Below are positions 4,571 through 7,557 of a stretch of DNA of 7,557 bases, one piece after another. The stretch is from an uncultured Clostridia bacterium (lineage in GTDB: Bacteria > Bacillota > Clostridia > Oscillospirales > Acutalibacteraceae). The notes beneath the pieces were generated by a model. The model was not told the origin of the DNA. It worked only from the letters and a program-made list of their open reading frames with translations, and did no database searches. Positions within the stretch are counted from its first letter, which is position 1. Each line of letters begins with the position of its first letter. The position numbers were made by a program, and so were the translations under genes. Where the stretch lies: positions 1-7,557 of the forward strand of contig CALEIS010000178.1 in assembly GCA_937877675.1 (NCBI GenBank). The letters run 5' to 3'.

Positions 4571-5791
4571 TTATCTGATTCCGTAGTTTTCGATGACATA
4601 GTCCATATCCTTGTCACCACGACCTGAAAGGTTAATAAGAATTGAACCGTGTTCCATCTGTTGTGCGAGTTTCATACCGAATGCAACAGCGTGTGAGCTT
4701 TCAATAGCAGGAATAATACCTTCCATACGAGAAAGCTTGAAGAAAGCATCGATTGTTTCTTCGTCGTCGATTACATCGTATTTAACTCTACCGAGTTCCT
4801 GTAAGAATGCGTGTTCAGGACCTGATGAAGGATAGTCAAGACCACTCGCAACTGAATAAACAGGAGCAGGTTCACCGTTTTCGTCCTTAAGCATAATACT
4901 GTTGAATCCGTGCATAATGCCTTCTGTACCATATTTAAGACTTGCAGCGTGGTCACCCATCTTAGGACCACGACCAAGTGGCTCAATACCATAAATATCA
5001 ACAGGGTCATTAAGGAATCCTGCAAAAAGACCTGCTGCATTACTGCCACCACCAACACAAGCGACGATAGCGTTTGGAAGATGACCTGTCATTTCAATAA
5101 ACTGGTCTCTTGCCTCAATACCAACAACACTCTGGAAGTCACGAACCATCATTGGGAATGGGTGAGGACCTAAAACTGAGCCGATACAGTAAATACAATC
5201 TTTGTATTCCTTGCTGTATGCATCAAATGCAGCGTCAACAGCTTCTTTAAGAGTTTGTAAACCGTGAGTAACTTCAACAACATTTGCACCAAGGATTTTC
5301 ATACGGGCTACATTTGGAGCCTGTTTTTTTATGTCAACAGAACCCATGTAGATATCACATTCAAGACCGAAATATGCAGCTGCAGTGGCAAGGGCAACAC
5401 CATGCTGACCTGCACCTGTTTCTGCAATAATCTTTTTCTTGCCCATGTATTTTGCAAGAAGTGCTTCACCCATACAGTGATTAAGCTTATGAGCACCTGA
5501 ATGGTTTAAGTCTTCACGTTTTGCATAGAGCTGAACTTTGCCACCAAGAGCATCTGAAAGTCTTTCAAGATGTGTAACAGGAGTTGGTCTGCCCTGAAAT
5601 TCCTTTCTGATTCTGCGAAGTTCTGCGATGAATTTTCTTGACTGACAAATTGAGAAATATGCCTCTGTAATTTCTGCCATAGCATTCTTTAATTTGTCAT
5701 CAATGTAAACTCCACCGTATTTACCGAAATAACCATTTTTGTCAGGATAGTTGTTAAAGTAAGTTTCAAAATCAACGTTGTTGAGAATCAT
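4571..5791 (-). CDS. trpB: Tryptophan synthase beta chain (stand-alone)
   Basis: 406 residues, the normal length. TrpB is a cytosolic PLP enzyme that joins indole and L-serine to make L-tryptophan. Family marks seen: GYFGKYGGVY (20-29), GRPTP (67-71), KREDLNHSGAHKLN (91-104) with the PLP lysine K102, IAETGAGQHG (122-131) with the catalytic glutamate E124, the phosphate-binding loop CVGGGSN (245-251), EGIIPAIESSHA (357-368) and INLSGRGDKD (386-395) with the serine near the pyridine nitrogen (S389). All key residues are intact. Differences from the enteric enzyme: HKLNH after the lysine and an EPLGRGPKMGDHAASLKYG stretch. The start is fixed by AAGGAGG 7 nt before the ATG. There is no trpA or other trp gene beside it, and its transcript is closed at both ends (T-box terminator above, hairpin below). 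It therefore either pairs with a TrpA encoded elsewhere or works alone on free indole; the latter is inference. Confidence 0.96.
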   Translation of the reverse strand: MILNNVDFETYFNNYPDKNGYFGKYGGVYIDDKLKNAMAEITEAYFSICQSRKFIAELRRIRKEFQGRPTPVTHLERLSDALGGKVQLYAKREDLNHSGAHKLNHCMGEALLAKYMGKKKIIAETGAGQHGVALATAAAYFGLECDIYMGSVDIKKQAPNVARMKILGANVVEVTHGLQTLKEAVDAAFDAYSKEYKDCIYCIGSVLGPHPFPMMVRDFQSVVGIEARDQFIEMTGHLPNAIVACVGGGSNAAGLFAGFLNDPVDIYGIEPLGRGPKMGDHAASLKYGTEGIMHGFNSIMLKDENGEPAPVYSVASGLDYPSSGPEHAFLQELGRVKYDVIDDEETIDAFFKLSRMEGIIPAIESSHAVAFGMKLAQQMEHGSILINLSGRGDKDMDYVIENYGIR

Positions 5792-5810
5792 AATTGTTCC
5801 TCCTTAAAAA

Positions 5811-5844
5811 TAAAAAAATCCATCCCAAAACTTATGGGACAGAC
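5811..5844 (-). terminator. T-box attenuator terminator before trpB
   Basis: Stem 5844-5836/5826-5818 (9 pairs including G-U pairs) extended inside by an A-U pair, then seven T. It shares GTCTGTCCC with the 3' side of the antiterminator, so only one of the two can form. It ends about 20 nt before the trpB start codon. Confidence 0.9.
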
Positions 5845-6077
5845 TGAAAAATCTGCGGTACCACCCAAATTCGTATCAAAGATACGCACTCACCGTGTAC
5901 AAATATACACATAGCACTATAACGGTTGCCCTCCGTCGCACCTACATATCGGATTGCCCTCAAAAGTCCATTCATTGAAGATTCCGTTACCGAACTCCCA
6001 CCATCGTCGGCTCTCTATAAACGAAAAAGAATCAACTACTACTCTTTCTCACAGGTTTGTTGGTTAAATATTAACTT
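5811..6077 (-). promoter_or_regulatory. Tryptophan-specific T-box riboswitch controlling trpB
   Basis: A complete T-box leader on the minus strand. The conserved T-box sequence AATTTGGGTGGTACCGCAG is at 5871-5853; its TGGT stretch sits in the antiterminator bulge that pairs with the free CCA end of tRNA. Stem I lies at about 6040-5960 and carries the usual GAGTAGTAG-like and GGGAGTTCGGTAACGGAA motifs. After ...AATGAA the specifier codon is TGG (5970-5968), followed by AC, which calls for tRNA-Trp. The antiterminator can pair GGG/CCC and GCAGA/TCTGT (around 5867-5836). The competing terminator is GTCTGTCCC (5844-5836) with GGGATGGAT (5826-5818), then a T run (5818-5812). When tRNA-Trp is uncharged the antiterminator forms and trpB is read; when tryptophan is plentiful transcription stops before the gene. 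Confidence 0.95.
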
Positions 6078-6083
6078 GAAGAG

Positions 6084-6112
6084 ATTTTATCACTACAAAA
6101 TAATAATGTCAA
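6084..6112 (-). promoter_or_regulatory. Promoter of the T-box-trpB transcript
   Basis: A perfect -35, TTGACA (6112-6107), 17 nt, and TAAAAT (6089-6084). Transcription would begin near 6077, just ahead of Stem I of the T-box. It diverges from the plus-strand promoter at 6194-6222. Confidence 0.85.
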
Positions 6113-6193
6113 CATTTTTTTAAGTTTTTTAAAATTTGCCAACTATAAAACTCGACACATTTTTAGAAATTAGTCTATTATTGGTAATACCTA

Positions 6194-6222
6194 TTGATTT
6201 CACAAGTATTTTCATTTATATT
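6194..6222 (+). promoter_or_regulatory. Promoter of the secreted crystallin-Vps62 gene
   Basis: TTGATT (6194-6199), 17 nt, TATATT (6217-6222). The expected start near 6229 gives a short leader of about 24 nt containing the GGGGGAG ribosome site. If right, the upstream in-frame ATG at 6136 lies outside the transcript, which supports the start at 6253. Confidence 0.55.
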
Positions 6223-6252
6223 GACCTTGTAAAGAGAAAAGGGGGAGCCTTT

Positions 6253-7488
6253 ATGAAAAAAATTACGAAAATACTTTTAGCAATGACACTTGTGTTTATG
6301 ACTGTGATAATAGCATGTGTTTCTGCAAGTGCAGAGACTTTTGCTCCTGAAACACAGTATCAGACAGAGAATAAGGTAACGCTGTATTCAAGAAAGGACT
6401 ATAAAGGAAAGAGTGCAGAGTATGGTGTTGGCGAATATTCTTCAGTAGATATCAGTTATGGTAGTATTTCCATACCACAGGAATATGTGGTATATGCCTA
6501 TACAAGAGAGAATTTTAAAGGTAAAGAATATATTTTGAATGAAAGCGAAAGTTCATACCTCCGCTTTGATTTCGGAAAAGGACTTACAAGTATTATTCGA
6601 ATTAAAAGTATGAAAGTTGCTCTTATTGAAAGCGACGCTGTGGATATTACTAATATTGATGATGCACAGAAAAATCAGATAATGACAGATTTTGCTCCAA
6701 GAGTTTATTTGGCAAAGGATGACCCATATGAGCCAGTTTCAATGGATTGGACATTTGAGCATTTTAATCGCATAATTGACGGAAACGGTGATTCACGACT
6801 TGTGATGAAAGAATCTATAGATGGTGCATTTGATATATGTGAAACATTCTATGGTGATTTGGAGTCTGCGGTTTCATATGCTTTTTGGGTGGAAAAGGAA
6901 AACAATTATGTTGACATTGTTTATTTCATATATTCGCCTTATGACAGCGGTAAATTTATCTGGTTAGTTAATCATAATGTGGGTGGACATCCAGGCGATT
7001 GGGAGCATTTTACCTTACGTTTTCTTAAATATGAGGAAAATGGCAGAACATATCTTAGACCTGTAAAATCAGCTTTCGCAGCGCATACATTTGCTGAAAT
7101 TGTGGCATGGGAAGATATGGAAAAATATGACGATACTCATTGTATAATCTATTCTGCAGCCGGGACACATGGCTTGTATCCTCATGTTGGTGCATATGTT
7201 TATATGAATTTTGTGGTGGTAAAACTCACAGACGAGTGCTCAAAGGGGAAAAACTGGGACCTTTGGGAGTCGGGAAATCTTGAAACATTTGAACTTGTGC
7301 CAGAGGAAAGCTGTCGTGCACTTGCAGGGTCAAAGTGGGCAGAAGCATTCAGTTATGACTACGAAAATCCAGATAGCCTTGCAACATTATATTGGGGAAA
7401 TGAATCTTCGTACCCACCGTTTATGAATGGTGGCCCACAAGGACCTCAATTTAAAACAGAAATGACAAGTACATCAAGCTTTAAATAA
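6253..7488 (+). CDS. Exported protein: beta/gamma-crystallin-like domain fused to a Vps62-like domain
   Basis: 411 residues. The ATG at 6253 is chosen because GGGGGAG stands 6 nt before it and the product then begins with a signal peptide (MKKITKILLAMTLVFMTVII, likely cut after ASA-27). Cys22 after IIA also loosely fits a lipobox, so a lipid anchor is possible. Residues 41-120 carry two Greek-key motifs of the beta/gamma-crystallin type, Y45-x4-Y50-x-G52 and Y83-x4-F88-x-G90, each followed by a Ser-rich strand (SISIP; LTSIIRI). The acidic pair of the usual Ca2+ site is not obvious. Residues about 146-390 match the Vps62/DUF946 family by pattern: DFAPRVYLAKDDPYEPVSMDW (146-166), HPGDWEHFTLRF (246-257) and AAGTHGLYPHVGAYVY (302-317). 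Vps62 in yeast is a vacuolar-sorting protein; the bacterial members' role is unknown. The gene is monocistronic with its own promoter and terminator. A cell-surface or secreted binding protein or toxin-like factor is speculation. Confidence 0.82.
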   Translation: MKKITKILLAMTLVFMTVIIACVSASAETFAPETQYQTENKVTLYSRKDYKGKSAEYGVGEYSSVDISYGSISIPQEYVVYAYTRENFKGKEYILNESESSYLRFDFGKGLTSIIRIKSMKVALIESDAVDITNIDDAQKNQIMTDFAPRVYLAKDDPYEPVSMDWTFEHFNRIIDGNGDSRLVMKESIDGAFDICETFYGDLESAVSYAFWVEKENNYVDIVYFIYSPYDSGKFIWLVNHNVGGHPGDWEHFTLRFLKYEENGRTYLRPVKSAFAAHTFAEIVAWEDMEKYDDTHCIIYSAAGTHGLYPHVGAYVYMNFVVVKLTDECSKGKNWDLWESGNLETFELVPEESCRALAGSKWAEAFSYDYENPDSLATLYWGNESSYPPFMNGGPQGPQFKTEMTSTSSFK

Positions 7489-7502
7489 ATCTGATACAGT
7501 AT

Positions 7503-7530
7503 GGCGGGGAAAAACCCGCCCGATTTTTTT
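7503..7530 (+). terminator. Terminator of the crystallin-Vps62 gene
   Basis: GGCGGG (7503-7508), six-base loop, CCCGCC (7515-7520), CGA, then seven T (7524-7530). It begins 14 nt after the stop codon. The remaining bases to the window end are T-rich and show no further feature. Confidence 0.9.
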
Positions 7531-7557
7531 CAAATTTTAATTTTTTATTTTTCCTTT

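Noticed and set aside
4611..5500. Several plus-strand frames of 74-87 codons opposite trpB
   Set aside because: They lie antisense to a fully conserved enzyme gene and carry no start signals or recognisable domains.
5926..6123. 65-codon open frame on the plus strand over the trpB leader
   Set aside because: It is antisense to the T-box riboswitch, has no ribosome site and no protein-like features.
6136..6252. 39-residue N-terminal extension of the crystallin-Vps62 protein from an ATG at 6136
   Set aside because: The ATG at 6253 has a strong ribosome site and begins a signal peptide; the upstream start has none, and a promoter at 6194-6222 lies within the extension.

Overview
The window is AT-rich, with A/T-heavy intergenic DNA, strong AGGAGG-type ribosome binding sites, TTGACA/TATAAT promoters at 17-nt spacing, a T-box leader and a tRNA gene that encodes its own CCA. 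This fits a low-GC Gram-positive anaerobe of the class Clostridia. A gut Ruminococcaceae/Oscillospiraceae-like organism is my guess, but the species cannot be read from the sequence alone.

Layout, left to right. (1) 1-480, minus strand: N-terminal 160 codons of an ABC exporter subunit cut by the window edge, with its own promoter. (2) About 591-1110, minus strand: roughly 480 nt with no convincing gene. It has a good promoter, an inverted repeat centred on the -10 box, at least six hairpins and a terminator, and looks like an unassigned structured RNA or a long leader of the ABC exporter. (3) 1297-2652, minus: a complete MATE-family efflux protein with a strong terminator. (4) 2676-3002: tRNA-Pro(CGG) on the minus strand, followed by about 220 bp of dense palindromes. 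These are bounded by a second, partial copy of the tRNA 3' end, as if a small element had inserted at the tRNA. (5) 3100-4558, plus: a two-gene operon of zinc-ribbon proteins, one soluble with three ribbons and one membrane-anchored with one ribbon and an acidic outer domain. (6) 4571-6112, minus: a stand-alone tryptophan synthase beta chain (trpB) under a complete tryptophan-specific T-box riboswitch. (7) 6194-7530, plus: a secreted or lipid-anchored protein joining a beta/gamma-crystallin-like domain to a Vps62-like domain, with its own promoter and terminator.

The genes do not form one pathway. Two of them (ABC and MATE) are exporters on the same strand around the candidate RNA. trpB is wired to tRNA-Trp charging and has no trpA beside it, which suggests indole use or a trpA elsewhere. 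The two zinc-ribbon genes are clearly co-transcribed. The least explained parts are the structured 591-1110 region, the palindromic tRNA-derived repeat and the crystallin-Vps62 fusion.
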